From Annona cherimola (taxonomy: Eukaryota; Streptophyta; Magnoliopsida; Magnoliales; Annonaceae), in NCBI GenBank assembly GCA_030490835.1, contig CM059971.1:21383817-21447816 (forward strand): a DNA stretch of 64,000 nucleotides. Direction: 5' to 3'. How positions within the stretch are numbered: position 1 is the first letter of the stretch; the number at the start of each line of letters is the position of its first letter. This document shows, in pieces, positions 32,680-43,537 of this stretch. A model generated the notes under the pieces. It saw only the letters and a program-made list of their open reading frames with translations, did no database searches and was not told where the DNA came from. The translations under genes and the position numbers were made by a program.

Positions 32680-34490
32680 CAAAGCATCTTTAACAATATG
32701 CCTTGATTAAAAACGATATTTATTCATGCAAGATAGCAGAAAGTATTCATGCCTTTTTATTTTAAAAATTCAAAAATAGATACAAAATAAATTCAAAAAT
32801 AAAAAATATATTTTTTAGCTAGCTACAAATTGCCAATTTAATATGGCTATATGAGATACTATAATGCCCTGTCAGCTAACCTCCCCACTTAGCCAGCAGT
32901 CATTATATTTTACTGAAAATCAGGCATCATCTCCCCAGAATCATAAGGTTGATGGTTTAGACGGAATCACCCTGTACAAACATTTTTCATGTCATTCTAT
33001 CAATTTATTTACATATATAAAAATATAGCAGCCAAACAATATCCAAATCTCATCTAATTCATATTGGAAATAACCACATATCAACTCCATAATAAAATAA
33101 ACTCTACAAGAAGTCCTTATACATCACTCATTTACAACAAAGAATGTCAAACTTAATCTTTTCTACCAATTAGGATAATAATTTGTATATACCAACCAAG
33201 ATCTCTTTTACAAATAAATGTTTCTCATTCTCCTATAAATCACCATCATTATTAACCATACATCAACTATATAAAAATTTAATCTTTTTACAAAAGTAGT
33301 TCTCACTCACCCATGCATCACATCAAATATACTCTGATCTTAATCATGCCATCTAAAAACATCAACATAAGAAAAGATGAGTCCGGGCCAACTCAGTAAG
33401 TAAGATAATGATACAACTTAAATGTTAAAGAAAATAAACATCATTCTTATCAAATAACTCAAATATCAAAGTCTCTAAAGTTCATATGCTTATTCATTCT
33501 ATGTTTATACAAGCAATTATACCCCAAATGCTCATACAATGCAAAACGCTCATTCTCAACATCACAACCATGTCACCTGGCGCACCAGGTAAGCCCATCC
33601 TTATCAAACATCTCACATGGCTATATCACAGTATATCGTTACTTCTCTCATTTTCTGGCTCGCCCGGAGAATCATCATATGTTATGCTCAACATGCATGA
33701 ATGCACTCATGCATCATCCCGTGCTCATATGCTCATTTTAAGCATATCCATTGAGCTTGAATAATTTGCTTACAAAAAATTTGTAAATCCATCATCAACT
33801 CAAAATAAAATTTTCATACTCAAATCAATTGAATAATTAAAGTCAAAAAATTATATATCTCAAGAAAGAAGTTTTTATAAAAATCTCAAATAAAACGTCA
33901 AACTCATCACAAAACATCCATGCCCGAAAAATAAACATTCATCAACATTCATAAATATCCAAATAAAAGCGAAAAAATTCTTACTTACCTTTTTCGCAAA
34001 TTTTCCAAATCTCAAACTTTGTGTTTTACAAAATTCCAACATCTTTTCATGTTAATTTATGTCCAAATAATAATAAATAATATTTCAAAAATAAATTTTT
34101 TAATTTTGTCCTCAAATACTCTATTTTCATCATTCTTGAATTCCAAATACCTACTTGGAGATACCCATCTCTACATTACCTTAGTTTTCTAAAATAACTA
34201 TTGTCTTTCATAATAAAATGCAATTCTAAAATCATCCTTCTTGGTTTCATACTAAAATTACATCTCTATGGAAAAATCACTTTCCTTTATCCTATTAGGG
34301 TTAAAAATTTCTAACCCTAACATCTCAATTTCATACTAAATTTCTTCTATACTATCACAATAGATTACATAAATGAAATAGATAAAAAAAAAAAAACAAA
34401 GAAGATGGGAAAAGAAATTGTTTACCAAAAATTTCATCCACCCTTTCTAATGAGAACGGATAGTTATTTTCATATTTTATATATGTTGAG
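32680..34490. other. Gene-poor AT-rich stretch in G2 intron 2
   Basis: No ORF or terminal repeat that I can defend. Around 33360-33730 the base composition changes, and motifs such as GAGTCCGGGCCAACTCAG and CACCTGGCGCACCAGG appear, reminiscent of an LTR fragment. No ends or primer site were found. Confidence 0.4.
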
Positions 34491-34495
34491 ATATG

Positions 34496-34727
34496 AGGCG
34501 TACTTCGATGAACATTTTTGCTGAAAAAGTTTTGAAGTAAGAAAAGTGATGTGACATGATAGTGATAATAATGAGAAATAAAGATAAAAATTAAATAAAA
34601 ATGATTAAAAATAAAATTACTATATATAAAGATATGAAGAAAAAAATTGAAAATAGGGTAATTATGGACAAAAAAGTTCTAATGAAAAGATTTACATAGT
34701 AAAGTTTTATTAAAAAAAATTACACCC
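34496..34727. mobile_element. Diverged Tourist-like MITE
   Basis: Ends GAGGCGTACTTCGATG and AATTACACCC are decayed forms of GGGTGTGTTTGG and CAAACACACCC. Inner TGATGTGACATGATAG matches the family. Target duplication not clear. Confidence 0.55.
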
Positions 34728-34729
34728 AT

Positions 34730-34936
34730 GGTTTCATGTTATCCACGCATTGTAATATTTGATTGGTGTTACCTCATTTTTAGCCTATTTCATGATTAAA
34801 TCAAAATTTATTTCACTCATTGTGTTTAAAAGTTTTTATTTCATCAAGACTTGAAGTTTCATCAAATGAAAGTTGTGCATGGTCCCCATTTGATAAAATA
34901 TCCAATCAATGTAATAAAATTATTTGATCTATATAT
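34730..34936. mobile_element. Remnant of a (TA)n-type MITE
   Basis: Contains CACTCATTGTGTTTAAAA and CAATGTAATAAAATTATTTGA, decayed forms of the CACCCATTGTATTTAGAA and CAACGTAATAAAATAGTTTAA motifs of intact copies. It is truncated on the right by the solo LTR. Confidence 0.45.
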
Positions 34937-36466
34937 TATTAGTCCTGAATGAGTAGCTTTGCCCAAGAAAGGATGGTGAACTAGGCAATTTAAAATTTTC
35001 TTTTCTATTTATGCTAAACCTCTTAGAATTTAATTCTCCTTCAATGAAATCTTGAGAGCTTAACTAGGAGAAAACTAGAAAGAGAAATAAATGCACAAGA
35101 GGGTAAAAAAGGTTTTTATAGTGGTTCAAGCAACTTCCCTACTCCACTTTTCGAAGTACACACCTCTTGTATCTTGGGCTCTATTATTACTTATCAGTTA
35201 CAACTTCTTAGAGCCTCTATTCTCTTTTAAATTATAGCTAAAGGAGGCATAATCTCACATAAGCAATTGGTGATGCTACTCCAACAAAAAACTGCTTGCT
35301 TCCATATGTGCGCCTTAGTATCTAACATTAAACCAAGCATCAAATTGTAACAAAGAAATATCAGATGAAGTAAACTACACTTTAAAGTATGTGTAGATCT
35401 TTTGGCACAACAAATATGTAAGAAGATAAAGAGAATAGTTGAGCTTTAAAGCCTTTTGCAGTGAACTCGAAAGCTTAAAGAATACTAAAATAGAGCTTTG
35501 AATGCTAAGGAGTAGGAAGGTAAAGGTACAATCAATATTCTAACTAACTTCATTAACTCTACTTTATGAGGTATTTATAGTTTTGAACAATTTTTGAATG
35601 TTCAAGAATAGGTGACGATCATTTAATGTGCTACCATTAAAAAAAAATTTGATTGTTACAATCAAAGTCGTTGGTGAGGTCAACTTAGCCAACGGCTTCA
35701 CCATAGTCACATGTGAGGTTGACTTGGGTATTGATTTCAGCTTGTCATTTCTTCTTAGTGAGTTATTCCTCGAGCCTTTGGCCTTCCAAATATTATGGAG
35801 AGTCATCCAGGTCACAAGTAAAGTCAACTTCTCTTTCGAAGCATGTCTTAAGGTCCTCAACTCTTTAGCTGTCCTTACATTCTTTTAAGTCCTTTAGGGG
35901 TTGACTTTGAGTCAGACTTCACCCAAGTCATAGGTGAATTCAAATTGGGATATGACTTCAAGTATCATTTTTTCAATGAAAAATTTAAGTGCCCACTTCT
36001 TCCTCGAAGTCACTAGCCGAGGCCGACTTCAACTTCGACTTCATAGAAGTCGCATTCTAAGCCAACTTGGGTTGTGACTTCAAGCACTATTTTCTGAACA
36101 GGAAATTTTCTCTCTCTTTAAGTCTTTTAAGTCGCAAATTGAGGCTGACTTCAACTTCAACATTATTCGAGTCACAAGTGAGGTTAACTTGAAGTGTGAC
36201 TTCATATGTGCATCTTTCTTCTAAAAATATCTACCTTAGAAACTTTATCTGAAGTCAATCTTAGAGTCAACTTGGGTTGTAATTTTACCCAAATCACTTC
36301 TGATGTTAACTAGGAATGCAGTTTCAGTCGTCTGCACTTGATTTTTGAATTTCTTTCTTACATGCATATACCCCAGATAAGATTAGTAATCTTAAAAATA
36401 CCAAATTGATTGTTAGTCATCAAAACTTAAATTTTGATTTGCAATTTTCATTAGTTGAATTCACAC
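34937..36466 (-). repeat. Decayed solo LTR of the copia family
   Basis: Aligns end to end with the copia LTRs: TATTAGTCCTGAATGAG matches TGTTGGTCCCGAGTTGA, TTTTTATAGTGGTTCAAGCAA matches the conserved GGATTTATAGTGGTTCAGGC, and the end ATCAAAACTTAAATTTTG matches ATCAAAACTCAATCTTTG. No internal region is present. The GTCGAC palindromes are mostly turned into GTCAAC or GTTGAC, consistent with long-term CpG decay. TSD not readable. Orientation is taken from the full element. Confidence 0.8.
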
Positions 36467-37020
36467 ATATTGACTTTAAAATTTTTAATTTAATATCTAA
36501 AGTATCTAAAATATCGTTCTTATGTACACGAATGCTTCTCTGAACTGTCATGACATTCTAATGTATACATTAATGGATGTAAGTATTTTTCACAATTCGT
36601 GATTATATATAAAAAGTCATCCATATTTAAAATTCGGATGTTGCAGATTCTCCAAATGAATACCTCAAAGCGAACGAGGTGGATAACTTATGCATGTGTT
36701 ATGAAAGCATAGATTTCACATGTTTTATTTATTCCCTACTTGAAAAATTATGGACAACAATTCTATCCATATGTCTTATATCCATTTTAATTTCTTTTAT
36801 TTCTCTCACACCCATAGGGATTTATCTTTCTCTCACGTGCTTTTTCTCAACATGTATGTTTTAATTTCCATGGTTACTTAATCATTTGATTGTTAAACGT
36901 CTAATGTTAGAAGAATTAACATGGAACTGATATGGAATCCACCTAACCTTCAGATGAATATGCATCGCTTAGACTTGGAACCAAACCAACTTGCAAGTTA
37001 TGTAGCATAGTGAACTTGGG
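36467..37020. other. No gene seen
   Basis: AT-rich. 36480-36620 resembles inner parts of the (TA)n-type MITEs (CTAAAATATCGTTCTTATG). A 61-codon hydrophobic frame at 36679-36864 has no support beyond being open. Confidence 0.4.
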
Positions 37021-37032
37021 CATGGCTTAGGA

Positions 37033-37093
37033 GGGACGTGATTTCCTGCGCCCGGGAGCAGGCAGCGCTCCCGGGTGCAAGAAATCACGTCCC
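37033..37093. mobile_element. 61-bp near-perfect hairpin element with 9-bp target duplication
   Basis: Arms GGGACGTGATTTCCTGCGCC and its near-complement (27 bp, two mismatches) enclose a loop of about 7 bases. The 9-bp direct repeat GGCTTAGGA stands on each side (37024-37032, 37094-37102). A 9-bp duplication points to Mutator-like transposase. It is strongly GC-rich against an AT-rich background. Confidence 0.8.
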
Positions 37094-37238
37094 GGCTTAG
37101 GAGGGGCGATCATTTGCGCCACATTGCAAATGAATAAAAATATATTTTTTATTTTTTTGAAAATTTTTTTATACAACTGTAAATATATGCATATTTAATA
37201 TATAAAGAAAGTTCCATCAATTTTGAATATATATATAT

Positions 37239-37758
37239 GGGCTCCGCTTCTATGTAACCCGGTTACATAGAAGTAGATCTATGTAACTCCTTCAAAATCT
37301 ATGATTTTGATCTTTGATGAAAAATATAATATATTCATTGTATTTATCATCATTTGTTTATCTAAGAGATCAAGTTTCATCTCAATCAAGTATGTTTATA
37401 GGCCACATTTGTTAGAAATGTATATATTTACGTGTAAATTATGAAAAATGCTAAAATATCAATTTTAAAGTAGTATTTTTACATCAAACACTCTAAAATA
37501 TCATTTCTATATGAATAAGTGATTCTATAAAGTATTACTATATTCTAATATACGTATAAATAAATCTAAGTATTTTTTATAATTTACACATGAATATATA
37601 TCTTTTTGAACAAATGTGGCCCTTAAACATACTTGATTCGTGGTCTTCTAGATAAACAAATTATATTAAATACAATGAATAGATTGGATTTTCTATTAAG
37701 GATTAAAATCTTAGATTTTAAAGGGGTTACATGGGTCCGCTTCTATATAAGCGAGACC
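37239..37758. mobile_element. (TA)n-associated MITE, long subtype
   Basis: Left end GGGCTCCGCTTCTATGTAAC and right end GTCCGCTTCTATATAAGCGA share inverted parts; TA repeats lie outside both. Near the left end is a perfect inverted repeat around CTATGTAACCCGGTTACATAG. Inner sequence is shared with decayed stretches at 1540-1720 and 3590-3960. Confidence 0.7.
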
Positions 37759-37771
37759 ATGTGTATATATA

Positions 37772-38150
37772 GGACTGTTCCGATGCAGCACAACTACACC
37801 GGAACAGCGGTGCATTTGTCCAAAAAATGGGCCCCATACATATTAAAATATAATAAAACTTTGTACAATCATTTATTCACATGTAAATCATACTTTAGAC
37901 GATTTAGATGTTTAAAAACTCACTTTAAAGTTGTTATTTACATCAAACTATTTTATTATATTAAATTTGTACCATTTTCAGATTGGGTCTACACACATAT
38001 CTGATTAGGATGAAAATTGATATGGTAATAGAATATATTATTCTAAATATAATAGGTAGAGTAGATTTTGATTTTATCATCATATTGGGCCTATTTTAGC
38101 ACATCAACACCGTAATTAAGGTGCAATGGCGTTGCACTTGAAAATTTCTC
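37772..38150. mobile_element. Foldback MITE related to 30701-31064
   Basis: Starts GGACTGTTCCGATGCAGC next to a TA run. Contains ACACCGGAACAGCGGTGCA and the family core (TTTACATCAAACTATTTTATTA). The right end GCGTTGCACTTG matches that of the copy at 1-282. About 14 bp separate it from the preceding MITE. Confidence 0.72.
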
Positions 38151-38239
38151 ATGTATGTTAATTTTTTCTGAACTGAAGGGTATTTTTGTTATTCTCGCAT
38201 CTAGCGTTACACTAATAATCACTTCATACTATTCTATCA

Positions 38240-38240
38240 A

Positions 38241-38276
<36 letters not shown>
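38240..38276. repeat. AAT trinucleotide microsatellite
   Basis: About 12 AAT units, flanked by a direct repeat of AATAATCACTTCATACTA, so the block was probably duplicated during expansion. Confidence 0.95.
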
Positions 38277-38299
38277 CACTTCATACTAGCCTCGTAATT

Positions 38300-39379
38300 T
38301 CCATATTCTCCTGTGTACCTTTGAAAACTTCCTTACATAAAGCGGTATAGCTGCTTTGTGAATCTAATGATTTGATCCTTCAGTTGGATATCTCCAACGT
38401 TTGGAGCTCACTCACCGGAAGTCCTTCCTCTTTGTAGGACATTTTGCATAGTACCGACCAAAACCCCTGCTTCGTGTTGTAATGCCCTATTGCAGCCTCC
38501 TTTTCGCACGATAACTGTGCTTGGCTAAATTCGATCTTGATTTAGGTCACCAGCCCCATGAAATCTTTTGCCGAAGAAAGAACGGTTGGTAGAAAATCAA
38601 GTTTCCTTTATCCCTCTTTGATCGGGAAAAATCACCTGGTGGAGAGTATCATGAGAAAGGACTTCTTCTTTGTGGAAAGATTCTTGAGCTTCAGAATCGA
38701 GAGTTTTTAAAGTTAGGATCTGGTGACTTTCGAAATTATAGTTTGTTTTTAGTCTTCTTCTTATTTTTCAAATTTTCACTTTTTGGAATACGCAGGAATT
38801 GAAACCTGGTTCCTGGGCACATAAGCCCACATGTGAAACCAACTGGCCTATGGTCAGGTTCAGTTTAAAATTTCAATTTCGAGTTCCTTCTTACAACGGT
38901 GGCTGAAGAGGGAAGTGATAAGCTCTAAGAGTAGCTACGGAAGAGGACGCGGGAAAAGGAGGAAAGGAATTAGTATCGTAATTCGATTCGATTAGTGCTT
39001 GCTAATTGAATCATTGATTTGAGAAAATCTTAAGGGCAAATTCATCTTTTCAACCTACAACTGCCGGCTGTTTATGACATGGCATGAGCACGGAAGGAAT
39101 TTGGAGTAAAATGTTATAGGTGCTGGAGAATTTTTGAAACTTTGTTAGTATATATGAAATTAAAAGTGAATATTGTAAGTATAATAAGATTTTTTCTAAA
39201 TTTTTTAAAAGAAATTTAAAAATGAAAAAGTTTGCGTAAGCATTAAAGCTCAATACTCATGTGAGCATTAAAGCTGAGCCTTTGTTTATATTATAAATGA
39301 TTTACATTAATTGAAAACTTTTAAAAATAATAATAGTTGGAAGTGGTATTTACTTGCTAGATTGTTTGTTTTGTTCCAG
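38300..39379. other. Non-coding sequence before the possible G2 second exon
   Basis: Apart from the tRNA-like segment I see no gene. 38330-38720 is less AT-rich than the surroundings but every frame is closed. The stretch ends in a strong acceptor-like TTTGTTTTGTTCCAG at 39365-39379. Confidence 0.4.
38795..38862 (-). ncRNA. tRNA-like head of a SINE or tRNA pseudogene
   Basis: On the minus strand TAGGCCAGTTGGT (38850-38838) fits the Pol III A box and GGTTTCAATTCC (38806-38795) the B box, 44 bases apart. No foldable anticodon arm was established. The downstream body (AAAAAGTGAAAATTTG) has no clear poly(A). A SINE relic is more likely than a functional tRNA. Confidence 0.45.
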
Positions 39380-39601
39380 TTCCAAGGGCAAGTGGGGAGC
39401 TTAGATACTAATGTTCCTACTAGATCAAGTGGAGGTCTCCCAGGAACATTTCTTGAAAGTGTTCGCCGCTCTCTTTATTCTGTCGTCGGTCCTAGGCCCC
39501 AGCGGTACCCTCCGAAATTTTCAACTGGCCCTAAAAGGCCACCCACCCAACCACCGTGGGCACCGGGACGTTCAATTGGCCCTCTCCGGCCCCACTCATA
39601 A
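39380..39601 (+). CDS. Possible second exon of G2: proline-rich peptide precursor
   Basis: Directly after the acceptor CAG at 39379, 73 codons run in phase 0 to a TAA, matching the phase-0 donor at 32675. The joined product would be 110 residues: signal peptide, a spacer with the dibasic site SVRRS, then a basic, proline-rich tail. The tail holds three variants of S-x-GP (VVGPRPQ, STGPKRPP, SIGPLRPHS) at the very C-terminus. Short GP-containing C-terminal motifs are known from plant peptide hormones such as CLE, IDA and PIP, but none matches well. Alternative: a separate frame starting at the ATG at 39311 (hydrophobic WYLLARLFVLF), or chance. The 6.7-kb intron is filled with mobile elements, so the link to exon 1 is inference. 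Confidence 0.3.
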   Translation, partial: FQGQVGSLDTNVPTRSSGGLPGTFLESVRRSLYSVVGPRPQRYPPKFSTGPKRPPTQPPWAPGRSIGPLRPHS

Positions 39602-40037
39602 GGCCACGATGCCCCATTAATATACCCATTCTTATTCAGAGACTAGCCAAAGGACTTAATTATCTAAAGCAAAAAAATATACGGGTGTTGTGTCGCTCAT
39701 AATCCATCAGGATGGTGGGACGACAGTAGAACCCACTACTTCACTTCTGTTGCTATACTGCTCATGTGTGATTCAAGCTTGTATTTGCCATATTTGTTTA
39801 TGTATTTTCCAGTTTTATTCGGACTTGTAGCCAAGGGACTACTAGAAGAAAAGTGGTGTATTGCTCACTGCTTCTATTGCTGTTGAATTTACTTGAATGG
39901 TGAATCCACGACTTCGCTTCTGCTTGTAAGCGCATACAGTGGAATTGTGCGTAACTAATAGCAGACGGATTCAATCTTTCACATAGTAATTGGAAAAATG
40001 ATCGCCGCAAATATAGAGCACATATATATATATATAT
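39602..40037. other. No gene seen; possible 3' end of G2
   Basis: No clear AATAAA follows the stop. An acceptor-like TTTGTTTATGTATTTTCCAG ends near 39812. At about 40000-40020 the sequence GCAAATATAGAGCACATA matches G1 intron sequence at about 1112 and belongs to the broken relative G3. Confidence 0.35.
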
Positions 40038-40381
40038 GGGAACCGATCTTGTGCAGTCCGCTGTAAAATGGACCCCACACATATTAGATTGTAATGAAAC
40101 TTTATACACTCATTTATTCATATATAAATCATACTTTAGACGGTTTAGATGTTGAAAAAATTACTTTAAACTTGATATTTACATTAAACTATTTTATTAC
40201 GTTGATTTTGCACCATTTTAAGATGAAGACTACACACATGTTGGATTTGGATGAAAATTGGTATGGTAATAAAGTGAATAATTCTAAATACAATGGGTGG
40301 GGTGGATTTATGAGAAATGATCAGGTGGGGCCCACAGTGCATGGACTGCACGGTGCAGTCGCATGCACTGAATCATTTCCC
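40038..40381. mobile_element. (TA)n-targeting MITE, subtype 1, inverted
   Basis: Starts GGGAACCGATCTTGTGCAG and ends GCACTGAATCATTTCCC, within TA repeats. It is the reverse orientation of 51802-52158. No ORF of its own; open frames across it are by-products of the repeat. Confidence 0.85.
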
Positions 40382-40398
40382 TATATATATATATATAT

Positions 40399-40739
40399 GA
40401 GACCCGGTCGTGTGCAGTCCGCTGTAAAATGGACCCCACACATGTTAGATTGTAATGAAACTTTATACACTCATTTATCCATATATAAATCATACTTTAG
40501 ACGGTTTAGATGTTGAAAAAACCACTTTAAACTTGATATTTACATTAAACTATTTTATTACGTTGATTTCGCACCATTTTAAGATGGGGACTACACACAT
40601 GTTGGATTTGGATGAAAATTGGTATGCTATTAAAGTGAACAATTCTAAATACAATGGGTGGGGTGGATTTTCCATTTATGATCAGGTGGGGCCCATAGTG
40701 CATGGACTGCACGGTGCAGTCGCATGCACTGGAATAAAT

Positions 40740-40742
<3 letters not shown>
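40399..40742. mobile_element. (TA)n-targeting MITE, subtype 2, inverted
   Basis: Starts GAGACCCGGTCGTGTGCAG and ends GCACTGGAATAAATCCC. The inner block GGATTTTCCATTTATGATC distinguishes subtype 2. It matches 51396-51766 in reverse complement. A TA run of 24 units follows (40743-40790). Confidence 0.85.
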
Positions 40743-40791
<49 letters not shown>

Positions 40792-40819
40792 TAAGATTAA
40801 AAAAAACAGAAACAAATTG

Positions 40820-41390
40820 TTAAATAGGAATTTTTAATCACTACAAGAAATTCTATTTCAGCACCAAAAATAAACTTCGTTATGGTTGTTGTGTTTAGTA
40901 TCCTTTTAGGCGAGGATATTGCTGCAATTTTCGGTGCCAATTATGAGATTAGCAACTGCGACAAAAATAGCAAAAAATTTTACTTAATTTCATTTCGGAA
41001 ACCCAAAATAACGATCGTGAATAACTATAGAAATTATACAAAATTATGGCAAATTGCAGACATTTATTTTCAAAATAAAAAATAGATGGTTATATTATTT
41101 TTCTTTTTATTGTAAAGAAAATATGAGAGAGATTACTAATTCTCCTCCTTATTGTAGAGAAATATATTATTAAGAGAATCTTTGCTTCCTAATTTTAGAG
41201 AGACAAAGGAGATGAAGAGAGGATTGAGTAATTGACATCGGGAGCAGCGCCCGTATGGCTGAGCTAATATGGTAGAAAGCATAGAATAGGACGAGCATTG
41301 TGCACCTGCCGATGTAAAATGAGAACGAGAGACGCGAATTTATAGGCAAAGGTGGTGAACGTAAACCGGCGGGATAATATGGGTTAGAAG
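40820..41390 (-). pseudogene. G3: truncated relative of the G gene (promoter, leader, intron part)
   Basis: TATA box CCTATAAATTCG at 41346-41336 on the minus strand, then a leader homologous to G1/G2 (TCCTCTCTTCATCTCC), the intron part with the CACTA-like end (about 40841), and further intron sequence beyond the MITE pair near 40020. The putative donor is GC rather than GT. No signal-peptide exon was found downstream. Probably dead or a fragment. Confidence 0.45.
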
Positions 41391-41399
41391 CTAGGGATC

Positions 41400-41991
41400 G
41401 ATTCACTGCAAATGTTTTCACACTTGTTGAAACTGCAAACGCCACATCAGTCGTCCATTTCAAATGTGTGGCTGGGATTCCTTGGGACAAAATTGGAAAG
41501 TATGTTAGCAGAGTCACGTGTATGTGAGGAATTGATGCTGGATGGTAGCTTTTGAAGAAAACCACTTATTTAGATGGGAGAGAGAGTGATTGAGAGGAGT
41601 GAGAAGAAGAGGGCGATAGAAGAGAGGAGAGAATATAGTAATTGACTACAACCAGTCACCATCACATGGTCACCGAAGAAGAAGAGAAGCCCAAATAGCC
41701 GCAAGATCTCGTCGTCGACGAAGGTGAGCTTGAAAAGAGTAGATTTTTTTGATTTCTTTTATTCCCCATTTAAATTTATGGATGTAAACCACGGTTTGGG
41801 ATGTAACTAAATTGCATTCATTTTTAGTCCTTTTCATTTCAATTTTTTGAGGTGTCATGCTTGTCTTCCACACCACAAAAGCATGAATGACAAATTTCTG
41901 GGATGGACGAGAGAGATACAGAGTATTTTGGAAGGAAAATGACACTTGACAAGAGAAAAAATTAGCAAGAAGGGTGCTTACAAATGGCAAC
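41400..41991. other. No gene seen
   Basis: Upstream flank of G3. Contains purine-rich stretches (AGAGAGAGTGATTGAGAGG) and no convincing frame or repeat end. Confidence 0.4.
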
Positions 41992-43006
41992 TGAGGGGTG
42001 GGAAATAGGGCGGCTCGACCCGTGACCCAGTTTTGATCCGATCCGTTTTTGGCCAAGTAAAATCAATATTTTTTTACCCGGTATAGGGATGAGTCAGAAA
42101 TTTTGACCCAAATTCAAAAATAGGGTCAGGGTGGGTCGATCATGTCCTGACCCGAAGAGTCTAACCCGCCCCGCATATACTAACGTATTAAAAATTATAA
42201 GCTTATATTTAAATATTATTATTATTTTCTTTCAAAATTCTCACTTTTTTATATTCAACTCTATTAACAATAGAAGAATCAATTTATTCAGAAAGCAGTA
42301 TAATAATCAATAAAAAGAATTTGTATATAAATAACCCTTATGCGTAATTGTATATTAACCTATTTTAATAAACTTATACTATGTGTGTGTTTGTTAATAA
42401 GTAAAAGTTATCAAGTTAAAACTTTTCAATCTAAAATTTTTCACTTTCCACAATTATCTTCTTTTTTAATCATTTCTTCACATTTTTCTATAAAACTACC
42501 CTACTTTTTAATCATTTTTACACAACTACCAACGCAACTAACTTATCTATTTCAACTTTATCCTATTTATTCTTCATCATTACCCCTACCAATCACATCA
42601 TTTGATAACTTCTACTCTCTACAACTTTTCATCAAAAGTTTAATCCATTCCCAAATACACCCTATATTTTCAAATATTTTGTTTTCTTAATTATGTGTTT
42701 TTTATAATTAGTGAAATATTGAAACATATAATATTTAAATTTAGTGTAAATGTGTACTTTTATTTTATATGTATATAAATTCTTAAAATTATCTTATTTG
42801 ACCCGTATTTTTGACCCAACCCGCTATCCTGAAACCGGTCTGATGCCAATCCGAAGTTTGTCCCAGAACCTATTAAAAAAAAGTGAGGGTCAAACCAACC
42901 TTATTCCGACCTAGTATAAAAAGAAGGTCAAACTCAATTTTTAGAAAATAGGATCATGGTTGGACAAACCTTAACCTGAAATAGCCCACCCCGATTCCCA
43001 CCCCTA
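41992..43006. mobile_element. hAT-like non-autonomous element with nested MITE
   Basis: Left end AGGGGTGGGAAATAGGGC, right end CCCCGATTCCCACCCCTA. The flanks ATGGCAAC and ATGATAAT agree at 5 of 8 positions. It is related to 29074-29898 by ends and by repeated GACCCG/CCGAAGTTTGTCCC motifs. It contains the Tourist copy at 42383-42662. Confidence 0.7.
42383..42662. mobile_element. Tourist-like MITE nested in the hAT-like element
   Basis: TAT on both sides (42380-42382, 42663-42665). Right end CCCAAATACACCC. Inner CAACTTTTCATCAAAAG and CACATCATTTGATAAC match the family. Confidence 0.78.
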
Positions 43007-43537
43007 ATGATAATTGAAGATAAAAGTAAACAAATGCTAGAATCTAAATATTTGTTGATAATCTTTAGTAACTTTGGTAACTTTTTTCATTGAGGTTAGT
43101 TCTTAAGGGGAATCACTAGCATCTGTGAGTTATACCACATTTCTCCCCTAATTTCATGTGTTTTATTTTTACCTAGGTTTATGCATGTCGGAATCCCATA
43201 ATGGGTTTCCTACTTCTATTCTTACTAGAAAATGCAACCCTACTTAGATACACAACATATGGAAACATATTTATAGTAGGATAACTACTACAAAGCTTCT
43301 GCGTATTCCTCCCAATCCAGTTATAAATATATTTGAGGTCTGTAGGAGAAACACACATCAGAACATATAGGAGAAATTCCTAAACTCTTTCTAAGATTAG
43401 TGGCATTTAGGTTGTGGTAGTGTGGTTGGTTTTTAATTTTGTAATTCTAATCCGGCCAAGTGACAAAGTTCGAGACAGCCATCCAATCCTTTCACTTCCA
43501 TTTTCGCTAAATCAATTATGCAGAAAATCCCTAATTT
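43007..43537. other. Left flank of copy B, no gene seen
   Basis: Not homologous to the left flank of copy A. A TATA-like CAGTTATAAATATA near 43320 followed by GGAGAAACACACATCAG could be an old promoter or LTR remnant. Nothing firmer. Confidence 0.35.

Noticed and set aside
40094..40823. Open frames of 120-140 codons across the MITE pair, and similar ones at 21368-22068 and 51213-51889
   Set aside because: The same peptides arise from every MITE copy on either strand. They follow the palindromic arms and TA repeats (YIYIYI) and are not genes.
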